From Neocallimastix lanati (nom. inval.) (taxonomy: Eukaryota > Neocallimastigomycota > Neocallimastigomycetes > Neocallimastigales > Neocallimastigaceae), in the NCBI GenBank assembly GCA_016946835.1, contig JACVTC010000106.1, forward strand, positions 511,501-571,500: a stretch of 60,000 bases of DNA, in the 5' to 3' direction. The notes below the pieces were generated by a model, which saw only the letters and a program-made list of their open reading frames with translations, made no database searches and was not told where the DNA came from. Below, one piece after another: positions 35,558 to 56,532 of this stretch (the stretch's first letter is position 1; each line of letters starts with the position of its first letter). The position numbers and the translations under genes were made by a program.

Positions 35558-36571
35558 ATGAACTTTTTATTTATACCAATATCAATATTATTATTATTTA
35601 TAACAAGAGTTCTATGTGAATATGGTCTCTCAAAAACAAATGTAACATTGAGTTTTTTAAAACTGTCGAAAATGTAATTTTTCTTATTTTTTTTAAAAAA
35701 AAAAAAAATATATATATATATAAGAAAAAAAAAAAGCATTGAAAAAATAAATACAATCTACTATTAAAATAAAGTTTTATTATGAATATAAATAACAAAT
35801 AATATAATAAATTGTTAATGATTAAAAAAATTTTTTTTCAATTATATTCAATTATAATAAAGAAAAGTATGTAAAAATGATAATGATTGTCCTGAATATT
35901 ATAATAATTGTTTTAAACCACCGAGTAGTTCTACAGGATATTGTAATATGTATTTATTTTGTCATGAAACAGGTAATTGTCTAAAACTTTCATTAGGAGA
36001 ATTTGAAATAGAAGAAAGATACCGTTGGCCATATTATAAAACCATATCATATGACTATTATAAAATTTCAATGAATTCTTGTAATATAAATATCTTAAAT
36101 GAAATAAGAAAACGAAATATGACAAATATTGGAGATATTACAAATAATATTAAAGATAATTGGGGTTTCTTTGATGATTGCAAACGAACAACTTGTTTAA
36201 CTAATGAAGAATGTTTTTCAAAGAAATGCAATATGAATGAAGAAGTATGTGAAACAAATGGATCATCACCAGGATATGTTTGTACTTTAAATAGAAATGG
36301 AAATAATAACTATAAAGAAGACTGCTTACGTATGAATCATGAGAATTGTTCATATAATAATGAATGTTTAAGTAATATTTGCGACAGTAATTTTGCAATA
36401 TGTGTTAATAAAAATTCAAAATTAAGTTTTTCTGAATTAATAGTATATTACTTTAAAAAGTACTATATAATAATATTAGCAATATTTTTTTTAATATTAA
36501 TAACAATAAGTGTCATTACACGTATTCGTAAAGCAAGTATAAAATCTAAAGAAGTTGTTTTTGCAAGGTAA
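35558..36571 (+). CDS. Cysteine-rich type I membrane protein
   Basis: Two exons: 35,558-35,673 and 35,863-36,571. Exon 1 starts MNFLFIPISILLLFITRVLC, a clear signal peptide. The joined protein continues with Cys-rich modules: KVCKNDNDCPEYYNNCF, GYCNMYLFCHETGNCL, DDCKRTTCLTNEECFSKKCN, ETNGSSPGYVCTL, MNHENCSYNNECLSNICDSN. The C-x(n)-N-x-E-C-x(2,3)-x-C pattern recurs, as in many extracellular disulfide modules. A single membrane helix (YIIILAIFFLILITISVI) is followed by a short basic tail (RIRKASIKSKEVVFAR), so the Cys-rich part faces outside. No known receptor or enzyme family is recognised; a cell-surface or adhesion role is inference. AGGTAA at the end could also be read as a splice donor, but the region after it holds only simple repeats, so TAA as stop is preferred. 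Confidence 0.8.
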
Positions 36572-36587
36572 ACATTATTATTATTAT

Positions 36588-36708
<121 letters not shown>

Positions 36709-36750
36709 ATAAATGAAAAGTAATAGTAATTAACATATTTTAAAATTTTT

Positions 36751-36908
36751 ACTACTTTTTTTTATTATATTAAATCTATCATTAAGAATGGAATATTAAA
36801 TAATATAAAATTTTCAATCTTTTATTTTTACTACTTTTTTTTATTATATTAAATCTATCATTAAGAATGGAATATTAAATAATATAAAATTTTCAATCTT
36901 TTATATTA
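36751..36908. repeat. Tandem duplication of a 79-bp unit
   Basis: Copies start at 36,751 and 36,830 (actacttttttttattatat, then taaatctatcattaagaatg) and are essentially identical, so the duplication is recent. Confidence 0.95.
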
Positions 36909-37002
36909 AATACAATTTTTATTTTTAATACAACAAAAAAAATATATATATATATAATTATTTATATTATTTTCATTTTTTTATATAAACAAAAAGTAAT
37001 AG

Positions 37003-37063
37003 ACTTGATAAATAGTAATATAACTTAAAATATATTGTTTTATTATATTACTATTTATCAAGT
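37003..37063. repeat. Perfect hairpin, 20-bp arms
   Basis: Arm acttgataaatagtaatata (37,003-37,022) and its exact reverse complement tatattactatttatcaagt (37,044-37,063), with a 21-nt loop. Downstream of the cysteine-rich gene. Confidence 0.9.
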
Positions 37064-37120
37064 TTATTTTATTTGAATTAATTTTAATATAATAATTATT
37101 TAATTCTTATTATTTAAAAA

Positions 37121-37176
37121 TATATAATAAAAATTAAATAATAATATAATAATTATTATTTAATTTTTATTATATA
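37121..37176. repeat. Perfect hairpin, 25-bp arms, 6-nt spacer
   Basis: Left arm 37,121-37,145 begins tatataataaaaattaaata; right arm 37,152-37,176 is its exact reverse complement; spacer ataata. Fits cruciform or stem-loop formation. Confidence 0.9.
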
Positions 37177-37686
37177 TTTTTATTGTTCTTATCCATATTG
37201 GTCAAAAACAAAATTTTTATCTATAGTAATTTTTTAAAAAATACTATGAAATGATATAAAATTCTAATTATTTAGAAATATTTAAAGGATTAGAATTTTA
37301 AAAAATTAAAATATATGACTATATATATATTGTATATTTATTTTTTAATTTCAATTTTTTTAGTGAATTTACTAATTATATAAATTTACTAATTATAGCA
37401 TAATTAATCATAAATTATTAATTAACCAATAATCTAAAATAAATTCAATTATAATAATAAATAATAATAAAAAAAAAAAAATAATTTTATTATTTTTATT
37501 TATAAATAATTATAATAAACTAATCTAATTACTTTATTTTATATATAAAATTGTAGTTCGATATCACAAATTAAAAAAAATTTTTTTCCATATTAAAATA
37601 TAATGTAACATAATTTTCTTTCCATACAATTTTTATTTTATTATATCTTAGAATATAATAAATTAAATATGATTTCCAATATTTTT

Positions 37687-37742
<56 letters not shown>

Positions 37743-38087
37743 ACTGATAATGCAATTAAATGTAATTAAAAAAATTAATAATGGGCTACAACTATAAAAT
37801 ATATTTTTTTACATGGAAAATTTTTTTCATTAATTTATAATGTTAAAATTACAAAGATGTTATTAAAATTAATGTAATATACACTTACTTATTTATCTTT
37901 AATTAAATTGATTTTATCATTCTATACTTTACTGTTCTTTATCTAACATAAATTTAATCTTGTTTTTATTTTGTTGCTATTTATTCATTATATACTATAT
38001 TACTGAAAGTAAAAATTTTTTTTTTTAAAAAACAAAGATTAATAGTTTAATGAAAATTTTTTTATAAAATTACATTGAAGATTAAAA
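37177..38087. other. Intergenic upstream of the FAM227-like gene
   Basis: A/T-rich, with a long poly-T block broken once by C (37,682-37,740). No gene seen. Confidence 0.6.
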
Positions 38088-38888
38088 ATGGATAAATATA
38101 AGAATAATTCATTTAATAAAAGATTGACTTCAAAAACAAAAAAAAATACCGAATTAAAAACCACTGAACGATATTTAATGAGAGGAAATATAAATAGTAA
38201 TTCTAATAATAATATTAATAATACAAGCATTTCTTTGATAGACGATTCTTCTAAATCAAGAATAAATATTAATAATTCTTTAAAAAAAAGTGATGGCATC
38301 GTGAATAATAATATTAATAAAAATAATACAAAGAATGAAGGAGGTAACAGTGACAATGAAAAACCAGAACTTATAAAGAAAAGTCCATCTATTGAATCAA
38401 TAGGTTTTATTGAAATGGAACTAAGTGAAGCATATAATAATCCTAGATTAATACAGGAATTAAATTTAAATATGACAATACCTAATTTATCATTGGCTAT
38501 TCTACAAGCAGCTATTAATTCAACAAATGGTTTAACAACTCTTTATCATAATAGTATGACTAACAATAAAAATAATAATAATAAATATTCAAATAATCAA
38601 TGTCAATGTACTATACCCGATCCTTCAGATCTACCAATTATTAATCATGAAAAGGGTATTTTGGATATTAATGATCCAAATGGAAGAAATAATAATGAGG
38701 ATCAACCATTTTTAAATGAGGTAGATGATTTATTACAAGATTTGCCTGATTCATCTGATATGTATAAAAATATTGAGTTACAAAATGATGGTATGTTAAA
38801 GTTTCATATAAAAATAAAATATTTATATGAGAACAAGAATATATACACAAAAAATATATTTATATACATATAAAATTCTATAAATTTA

Positions 38889-38937
<49 letters not shown>

Positions 38938-41146
38938 TCAAAATATAATTTAATACTATTTATTTCTCACATATATATTATATTTATTAATTCTGATATT
39001 TATTCTTAATAATATATTTTAATTATTATTTGTTAAGAAATTGGATTTAAAGATTTAAAAAAATTAGATTCATATATTTCAGGATTGGCGAAACATTTAA
39101 GAATGGATAATATTAATGACAATTTTGTCACTACCAATAATGAAATACTAAGTCGTTATTCTAATGATAATTTAAACGACTCCAGAAGTAATAAATAATA
39201 TAAATATGATATATATTTATAGTATTTATTAATGTAAAAACAATTAAAAATAATTTTTTATTTATTAAAATTTTTATTTATAAACAAAGTATTACATAAA
39301 AATTCTTCCAAAAAAGATAAAATATTAAAAACAGGAAACTCTAAGGATTCATTATTTAAATTAAAGAGAATTTACGAATCTAAAAATATTGAGGTATTAA
39401 ATAAATATTAAATTTAAATATGTGAATTTCAATTTGATATAAGAAAAATTATTTAAAGAATAAAGCATTAATAATTTATTGTAATATAATTTAACTTTTT
39501 ACAAATATATTAAACATGTTAAATTTTAGTTTTGCAAGTTTCCTGGATATACTGCAAATACCGTCACACCATTACCAAATAATATATTTCCAAGAGATGT
39601 TATAAATAAAATGCTATCTAATTTTAAAGTATATGATATATATTTATTTATTATATATAGTAAATAATTGTTAAACATAAATATATCATATATTTATTTT
39701 AATGATTATAAATAAAATTATATAATTTAAAAAGGTCAAATATCAAAGAAAATGGAAAATAATTTTAAATTATAAAGAAAATCTTGATATTATATGTGAT
39801 ATATTTTGGTTATCATTCATTTCATGGTATAATGTATATAAAAATGAAATTTTTATTAATGAAAAAATTCATTATAATGATCAATATACATTATTAAAAA
39901 TATAATATAAAAGCTTTAATTATGATATATTATAATAAAATAATAAAAATGATAAGATAATTAATATATATTACTATTATATTTAAAAGCCTTATCATAT
40001 GAAAGATTTTGATGCTATGCATTCACGATTATCTTATAGTTATGTAAAATTCATTAGTAAATTACATAACACCGATAAAAATGAATTTTTAGTGGTAAAA
40101 ATTGATTAAATAGCATATTTATTTGTTCATTTTATTGATGAAAAATAACTATTCATAATATATTTTCATTTAATTAATTAAAAATAATATAATATTTATG
40201 CTATTTTTATTATTATTTTCTGTGAATAACAAACAAGAATTATCCATTGATAATTTCTCATTTAAACTTTTTAATTTACTGTGAATGTTTTCCAAATTCG
40301 AAAGAAAATTTTGAATGTGAATCATTTAAAAAAAGAGACTGTGAATTAATATATAAATGGTTTGTTGGTAGGTATTTTGATATCGATCAACTAAAAATAA
40401 TTTAAATATTAATTTAGGTATTAAATATATATTAAATAACTACAAATTAAAGGTGATGTGCCATTTGAGGAAGTATGGTTGAATTGGAGATCTGCAAATT
40501 CAAATTATTTAATAGATACCACGGAAAAAAAGAAAAAATTAACATCCCAAAAAAGTATCGTTTAATTGCTTATAGAAATATAAATATTTTTCAATTTCCT
40601 AAATTTTTTAACATATTATTTAATGATATATATTCTGTTATAATATTAATATAATTAATATTAATATAATTTTAATAAAATAGAAACTTGTAGTAACTCG
40701 TATGACGTTATCTATCAAGTTAATCCCGAAATGAATAATTCAATTGTAAATGATGTGGATAATGCAATAAAAAAAAGTAGAGCAACTGTATGTATTTGAT
40801 ATAGAAATATATAATAATATTTATAATTGTATTTAGTATATTCACATATATATTTTATTTCTGTATAGAATCAAACATCTTCATTCTATACTACAGATTT
40901 AAAAATTCAAAAAATCCACAAAAATATAAACAATAATAGTCCAATCATTTCACATTATATTAAAAATATTGGTTATGATAGTAGTAAACTTCCATATTTT
41001 ATTCAAAGCTTTGAAGTTAAAAGAGTTCCCAAAGAATATCCTTTTCAAAATATAATTATATATTATAACAAAATAAAAAAAAATAATTTTTAAAAATTTC
41101 TATTATAAATATAATCCATAACTTTTATATATATATATATATATAT

Positions 41147-41177
<31 letters not shown>

Positions 41178-41639
41178 GAAATTACTCCTAATAAAGAGAG
41201 TTTGCAACAAATTATTGAGGATTCCATGAAAAGAACTAATAAAAATTTAAGAAATTATTTAAAAAGTAAAGAAGAAATTATTAAAGAAAAGAATCGTGGA
41301 AATCAGGAAACTCTTTTCTATATGAGAAAATACGAAAAAATGACACAAAAAATATTAACAAAACCTCAACAAGTAAAGGAATTATGCAATATTATTTGTG
41401 AAGGACTTTATAGTAATAAATTTACTAATGGTATCATAAAAGAATTAATTTTAAATATTATAATTTTTATTATATAAAATAATTAAATAATAATAAAAAT
41501 CAAAATATTAAATGAGAACTCTGCTAATCAAAAAAAAAAAAAAAAAAATGTTATTAATTACATAGGGAAAAATCATCTTCCAAAAATAAAATCAGGATTA
41601 AATAAGCAAATAAATTTAGATGAATCAATATTTAAATAA
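38088..41639 (+). CDS. FAM227-like protein (FWWh region)
   Basis: About 12 exons; start MDKYKNNSFNKRLTSKTKKN, stop TAA at 41,637. The first exon (38,088-38,792) is long, Asn/Ser-rich and low in complexity. Joined later exons give EIGFKDLKKLDSYISGLAKH, CKFPGYTANTVTPLPNNIFP, KYQRKWKIILNYKENLDIIC with DIFWLSFISWYN, PYHMKDFDAMHSRLSYSYVK, YPLIISHLNFLIYCECFPNS, WFVGDVPFEEVWLNWRSAN, then coiled EDSMKRTNKNLRNYLKSKEE. The FW-x-SFxxWY block followed by an R-x-SxxYxxF-like helix, a Cys-rich FP segment and GxxPxxxxWxxW is the layout I know for FAM227A/B, a family found mostly in flagellated organisms and of unknown biochemistry. I recognise it by pattern, not by search. Exons 10 and 11 are joined by an AT-AC intron (41,036-41,185), described separately. 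An (AAT)n tract lies in intron 1 (38,889-38,937). Confidence 0.72.
41036..41185 (+). other. Probable U12-type AT-AC intron in the FAM227-like gene
   Basis: Exon 10 ends CCC AAA GA and the intron begins ATATCCTTTTC, a full match to the U12-type 5' splice site. It ends ...gaaattAC, and the next exon starts T CCT AAT AAA GAG. The junction makes GAT (Asp) and keeps the frame into LQQIIEDSMKRTNKN. There is no AG dinucleotide anywhere in the 150 nt, so no standard acceptor exists. A branch-point-like TCCATAACT (8 of 9 to TCCTTAACT) lies at 41,115-41,123, though farther from the 3' end than usual. Confidence 0.75.
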
Positions 41640-42236
41640 ATTCTAAAGAATTTCTTAATAAATATTAATTATTACAAAAATTTAATGTTATGATAAAATA
41701 ATATGTACATATTCAAAGTTTATCATAAAAAAATTTTTTTTTTTGTTAGTATGAATTATATAATATTTTAATAATTATAATAATAAAGAAATTAAATAAA
41801 TATATATTCCTCTTATTTTAATTATAATATAATAAAATTTATTAAATAAAAATTAAAACAGAAAAAAGTAAAAACAAATCTTTTCAACTATTCAAAAGAA
41901 GGTATGATCTTCGATTTATCTTCCTAATTTATCTTAGTAACTATTTAAAAAAGAAAAAGAAAGAAAAGAATTATTATTAATTTTTTATGTAATATAAAAC
42001 TAATATATTAATATATTAATTTTTATAATATATGTACATTATTAAATAAATATAAACATGAAAAATGTTAATATTAAACTTTAAAGAAATAATTAAATTA
42101 AAATGTTTATATATTAATAAATAAAACAATATATAAATAAATAAAATAAATATAAATATAAATATAAATATAAATATAAATATAAATATAAATTAATTTA
42201 ATTGAAATTTAATTTTTAAATAATAATAATAATAAT

Positions 42237-42297
<61 letters not shown>

Positions 42298-43620
42298 AAA
42301 CAAATAATTATAAATTAAATTATTTTTAGTTTTAAAAAAATAATATAATTTTTTTTAATAAATATAAACATCAAATATTTAATTAACAAAATAAATTTTC
42401 AAAATAAAAACATTGAAAAGTTTATTATGTATATATTCTGTAGTTTATTTTATTTTATTACTTTTTTTTATATAAAAAAATTTTATTTTATATTAATAAT
42501 AAATTTATACATATTTTTTTTTTTAAAAAAATAATTAATAACAGCATAAAAATATCTTTTATTTTAATATAAAAAAGGCTAATTAAATATTATTATTATT
42601 TTTTTTTAAAAAAAATGTATGTTCTTATTTAATAATAAAATATATATTAGACCTTTTTATATATATATATTATTTTTACACTCTTTATTTCTTTATATTA
42701 GTAGGATATAATATGATATAGAATATATAAAAAAATTATTTTTATAGATTAAAACCATTATTTTAAAATATATATTAAAAATATATACAGAAATAAAAAA
42801 AAAGAATAAAAAAAAAAAAAAAAGAATAAAAAAAAAAAGAAGAGAAAAAAAAATATATATGTATCTATTAATTCAAGAAGAATAGTACAACATAGTATTG
42901 TTAGTATTAACAAAATAATCTTGTACTATAATAGAAGAAAAACAATAAAAAAGAAAAAAGATATTAATTTATTTTTATATGAAAGAGAACAGATATATAA
43001 ATATATAATAAAAATATTATAATAACACAAAAAGAAAAAGAGAGTAAAAAATTTTTAAATTATATAATAATATATATTCATATTTATTTTTCCATATTCT
43101 ATTTTTAATTTACTATTATTTATTATTATATACCTATTTTTTTTTTTTTTTTATTCTATCCCCCTTGATAATATTACATTATTGTATTTTATTTACCCAT
43201 TGATTATCAAAAAATAACATATAACTCAAAATTGAACAAAAATAAAACAACAAAAATATAACATCATTAATAATAATTATAATAATATATAAAATAAAAA
43301 AACAAAAACATAAACATAAAAATAAAAATAAAAATAAAAATATAAAATAAAATAAAAATAAAATAAAATAAAATAAAATAAAATAAAATAAAATAAAATA
43401 AAATAAAATAAAATAAAATAAAATAAAATAAAATAAAATAAAATAAAATAAAATAAATAAATAAAATAAAATAAAATAAAATAAAATAAAATAAAATAAA
43501 ATAAAATAAAATAAAATAAAATAAAATAAAATAAAATAAAATAAAAACAATAACAATAATAACAATAACAACAAAAATAATAATAATAATAATAATAATA
43601 AAAACTCTATTCACTGCTTA

Positions 43621-43664
<44 letters not shown>

Positions 43665-43734
43665 CTTTGGCTTTATTTTTCCAATTTAAAATATTACCAA
43701 AATTTTTAGCCTAATCAGAAGAAAACCTAAGGTG
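41640..43734. other. Intergenic, rich in simple repeats
   Basis: Holds (AAATAT)n (42,143-42,192), (AAT)n with poly-A (42,222-42,289), (AAAAT)n of about 40 units (43,341-43,547), (AAT)n (43,575-43,601) and poly-T (43,623-43,664) just before the ABC gene. Long Phe/Tyr/Ile open frames on the minus strand here are translations of the repeat, not genes. Confidence 0.75.
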
Positions 43735-46399
43735 ATGGATGAATATTCAATCCTTGAAGAAGAAAATGCTTGGATTGAAAATGCTCCTATACTAAAGAAA
43801 CCTTTAGGTGAAACCGTTCTTATAATAAAAAATTTAAATAAATGTAATTATCTTTAGAAAGAAGACACTCTTTTTATTATTATTATCATAATGATATATA
43901 TTTTATAAATTATGATTATGAAATATGAAAGTAAAAAAAAATGTACAAATACAACAAAATAATAGTACAGAACAAAAAAAAAAATAATAAAAAGGAATTA
44001 GAGATGTAGTTTTTTTTTTTTTTTTTTTTTTTTTTCAATGGAATAAAACATTCTATACTTAATGTCAATACAAGTTATATGAAATATTAGAAAAAATAAC
44101 AAATAATTGAATTATAATTGTTAATATCTTATGTAGAAATATATATAATAATTGAATGTAAGAAATATTCTATATAATAAGGAACATAAAATATTAGATA
44201 ACAAAAATTTTATATGTATATAAGTTTTTGAATAAAATGAAGGAAATGGATTATTTATATATGTAAAAAATGCAGGATTATAGATATTTAAAAATATATC
44301 ATTTATCATTTAATATAATAATATAAAAATAAATAAATAAGTATTAATATTTAATTACTAAATAATTATTTGCTATACTAGTAGCATTTCTAATTATATA
44401 TAGCAAATATAAAAAAACTGATAATATAATAGAAATATTTTAATTTATATCATAAAATTTCTTAATGTTAATATATATTTAAATTTATAACGATAAATCT
44501 ATTAAGTTTTATTTATTTTTATATTACTATTAATTAAACATATATTATTGTAGATTATAAAATTCCAGGTAGTAATGAAATTGTAAGAGCATTAAAAAAC
44601 ATTAATCTCTCTCCAGATTCTCCATTTTATCCAGTAAGAAAAGGTGAATTTGTTATATTAAGAGGACCATCAGGTGGAGGAAAAACTACTTTATTAAATA
44701 TATTGGGTACTATAGATTCGGCCTCTTCAGGAGAATTGAGTAAATATAAGAAAATAAAATTTATTGTTCATATTTTAAGAAGAATATTAATATTTATTAT
44801 TATTCTTATTATTAATATTATTGTTAAAATAATAATAATTATTATTATTTTTTGACTATATATTTTATTAAAAAAATAATCAAAAAATTTAATGATTATT
44901 AAGAAATTCTTGGAGAAAGAATTTCAACTGAATCAGCAGACTCATATTTATCAAATCTTCGTTTAAGAAAAATTGGTATGATTATTTTTAAAAATGTATT
45001 TTTAATAAATATAAATTTGTATTATTATTTATATTATTAATATTTATTTATTTTATTTTTAATCTTCATATTCAAAAAAAAAAAAATACAATAAAGGATT
45101 TGTATTTCAAACTTTTAATTTATTAGCCACTATGACTGCATTCGAAAATGTCGAACTTCCAATGACAATTATGGGAAAACTTTCAAAAAAAGAAAGAAAA
45201 GAAAAAACTTTACGTTTATTGCGTGGTATATATTAAATATACATATTAAAAGTTGAAAAATATTGAATTTTAGGAATATGATTATTAAATAAATATATTA
45301 TTCTATATATTTAAATGATGATTAGCTGTTGGATTGCAAGATAGAATAAATCATTTAGTATCCTTTTTTTCATTATTATATGATATAATATCTGTGCAAT
45401 TTTATTGTCTTTATTATTATTATTTTAAATTTGTATTATATTTAACTCTATATTTTTTTGTGGTTTATTTTAATTTGAAAAATACATCCCTCGGAATTAT
45501 CTGGTGGAGAACAACAAAGAGTGTATGTTAAATAAATAAATTTTAAAATATATTATAATAAATTAATAAATTATTCAATACATTAATAAACAACCCAAAA
45601 CAGAATATACTAAATATAAATTAAATATAAATATTTAATATATGTAATACCATATTTTTAGTACAATAGCCAGAGCACTGGCTAATGATCCTGAAATTCT
45701 TTTATTAGATGAACCCACAGGTGATTTAGATACTTTAAATACCATTGAAATTATGGATTTATTATTAAAAATTAATTTAGAAAATAAGACTACATGTATT
45801 ATGGTATATAACAATAGTTAATATATATTAAGTATTTATAAATGAATATTACAAAATTAATAATTTTCTTCTTTATTTATCAATAAAATATATATTTATA
45901 TTTTTTTTATATATTATTAATAAAGGTAACACATAATCCAGATGTCGAATGCTACGGAGACCGGCTTTTATTTATACAGGATGGGCAATTTTATAAGCAA
46001 GTTATCAATGAAGTAAAATAAAAAGATTTTTGAAAAAATATTATATATAATAATAATATCAAATTTTTAATTAAAATTATCTATTCATATAATATAAACT
46101 GTAAATATTAATTAAAAAATAATTTAATATAATAATTATTAATAAAAATAAAATTTTTAATGTATAGGTTCAAACACCACTTATTTACGAAGATTATTGT
46201 GGTAATTAATTAATTAATTGATTAATTATTTTAAATCATAATATACTATAATATAAAATTTTTTCATTCTATAGTAGTAATATGAAATGTCAATTTGATT
46301 TTTTTTTTTTTATACTTATTTTATTTTTTAAATAAAGAATATTTAAAGGCTAAAGATAAAAATAAAGAAATTGAAGGTTTAGACGATGCAGAAGTGTAG
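43735..46399 (+). CDS. ABC transporter ATP-binding protein, LolD/MacB type, no membrane domain
   Basis: Nine exons; start ATG at 43,735 ([20 protein letters not shown]), stop TAG at 46,397. One nucleotide-binding domain of about 270 aa: [40 protein letters not shown] (Walker A), [20 protein letters not shown] (Q-loop), [18 protein letters not shown] (signature), [20 protein letters not shown] (Walker B and D-loop), [13 protein letters not shown] (H-loop), then [19 protein letters not shown] and a short acidic tail. All catalytic motifs are intact. The GDLD Walker B and the pattern VGLxDRxNHxPSELSGG match LolD/MacB/FtsE-type ATPases; eukaryotic stand-alone relatives exist. It has no membrane segments, so it must pair with a separate permease or act as a soluble ATPase. 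Intron 1 is unusually long (43,844-44,553). The intron at 45,358 has an abnormal 3' end (see separate entry). Confidence 0.93.
45358..45487 (+). other. Probable U12-type intron (GTATCC donor, non-AG end) in the ABC ATPase gene
   Basis: The exon ends AAT CAT TTA and the intron begins GTATCCTTTTTTT, matching the U12-type 5' splice site. The next coding sequence must begin CCC TCG GAA TTA TCT GGT to give the signature PSELSGG. No AG lies between donor and that point. Frame requires the intron to end ...aatacAT, giving NHL/PSELSGG, exactly the family spacing; ending at AC two bases earlier would break frame. Candidate branch sites: tttaact (45,440-45,446) or ttttaat (45,469-45,475). It could also be an AC-ended intron with a 2-nt sequence error. 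Confidence 0.6.
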
Positions 46400-46633
46400 A
46401 TAGTAATTATTACATAGTGAAAAATTTTCATATACAGAAAAATTAATAATTCATGGATATAATATATGCAAAAAGTGAACCATGCTGTATATAATATTTA
46501 AAATCATTCCTTGTATATTATAAAAAATATTAAATATTGTATACAAATTATTCTAAATCAATAAAATAAATACAATTATTATATCATTAATTAATTATCT
46601 TTAAATTCATATTATCAGTATATATATTACTTC

Positions 46634-46684
<51 letters not shown>

Positions 46685-47656
46685 CAACATATCAACTTCT
46701 TTTTTTAAATTATAATAATTTTTTTTTTTTTTTTAAATAATTGTGTAATCTAAAAATTAATAAATAATAATTTTATTATTTTTTTTAATTATCATATATA
46801 TTTATAATATAAAATTTATAAAATACTATTAATAATTTTAAATAGATATATATGATTTTTAAAATTATTTTATTAATAAAAAAGACATTTTATTATAAAC
46901 AACTTCATAATAAAACGTCTTAATTTTTAATTTAAAAAAAAAAATTTTTTTTGTTTTTATCAAATTTAATTTTATCCTTTTATGGAAATTATAAAAGAAT
47001 TTAATTTTATTATCATAAATTATATGTATCAAAAAATAATTTATTAAGAAATAAATAAATAATTAAAATTTTAATTCCATAATTTAAAAATTTATTATAT
47101 AATTTTAATTTTTATTATTATTATTATTATTATTGTTTTGTAATTACTATCTTGTAACATTTATATACTTTCAGTAATATTAATTAATAATAATGATTAA
47201 ATATTAATAATTATTACAAATTAAAAATTATAATTAAAGTATTACAATTATTTTTAAATATAAAAAAATGTTAAATTATTAATTATTATTATAAAATATA
47301 TATATTTTTAATCTTTTTTAATAATTAAATAATAATATGTAAGTAAATAAGATACATATATAAAAATTAATTAAAATTGCTTAATTAAAAAAAAAAAAAA
47401 TTTAATTGAAAAAAAAAAAAAAGATAATAATTTAATTAAAACAGGTTAAAAATTATTATTTTTTTTTCTTTTTAGATTTTTTAGAGTTATTTTTTTCTTA
47501 TTTTATTATATTATTATTTTTTTATATCTTATTTATATATATTATATATTTAAAACAATATTTATATAACTTAGAATATTATTCATATACATTAATAAAA
47601 GTTAAGAAATAAATTCAATATATTTAATATCAAAGAAAATCATTATATATAGAAAA
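46400..47656. other. Intergenic between ABC ATPase and CPAP-like genes
   Basis: A/T-rich; (AAT)n at 46,636-46,683, (TTA)n at 47,115-47,132, poly-A/poly-T runs. No gene seen; must hold the CPAP-like promoter. Confidence 0.6.
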
Positions 47657-55821
<8,165 letters not shown>

Positions 55822-56181
55822 TACTTTAATTATTACACTATTAAGTTTACTATATACTATTGTTATAACCATATATTTAAAATTTATTTTTAAAAATTTT
55901 TATTTTTGGTATATTATTTAATATATTTTGAAAAACAAAAATATTATATTTATATTTTTATATATATATATCAAATATCAAAACTTAAAAAAAAAAAACT
56001 ATTTTGTTATTATCTAATAAATTAATATATCTAATTTTTATTAAATAGTTTATTTTATATTTTTTAATTTATAATTATTGTATGTTATTATTTATTTATT
56101 TTTACTTTAATAAAATAACTAAATTTTGTAAATAAATTTTAAAAATATAGGTATAAGATTATTACTATTAAGAATCAAAAA

Positions 56182-56215
<34 letters not shown>

Positions 56216-56532
56216 TATAAATATATATAAATTAATAAATAAAAATTAATATTATAATATACAAAAATAAAAGAATATCAAATTTTGATTTTTAAAGTCA
56301 AAATTTTGTTAAATAATTAAAATTATAATAAACTAACTTATTAATTGTAATTAATTATTAATATTTATTCAATCATTCATTTATTATTATTTATTTATTA
56401 TTTATTAATTATTTATTATTTTATTTATTATTTTATTTATTATTTTATTTGTTTATATACTTTGTAATTGGTTTTATAATAAACATCCTATTTATTATAC
56501 CTAATAAAAAAAAAAGCATTTATTGTTATTAC
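55822..56532. other. Intergenic downstream of the CPAP-like gene
   Basis: A/T-rich, with poly-A (56,177-56,199) and a TTATTTATT-type repeat (56,380-56,450). No gene seen. Confidence 0.6.

Noticed and set aside
40554-40680. Third U12-like intron (donor GTATCGTTT) in the FAM227-like gene
   Set aside because: One mismatch at a key donor position and a normal AG acceptor; fits an ordinary GT-AG intron.
43179-43614. Two long minus-strand open frames of repeated FILFY
   Set aside because: They are translations of the (AAAAT)n microsatellite, with no start context or domain.
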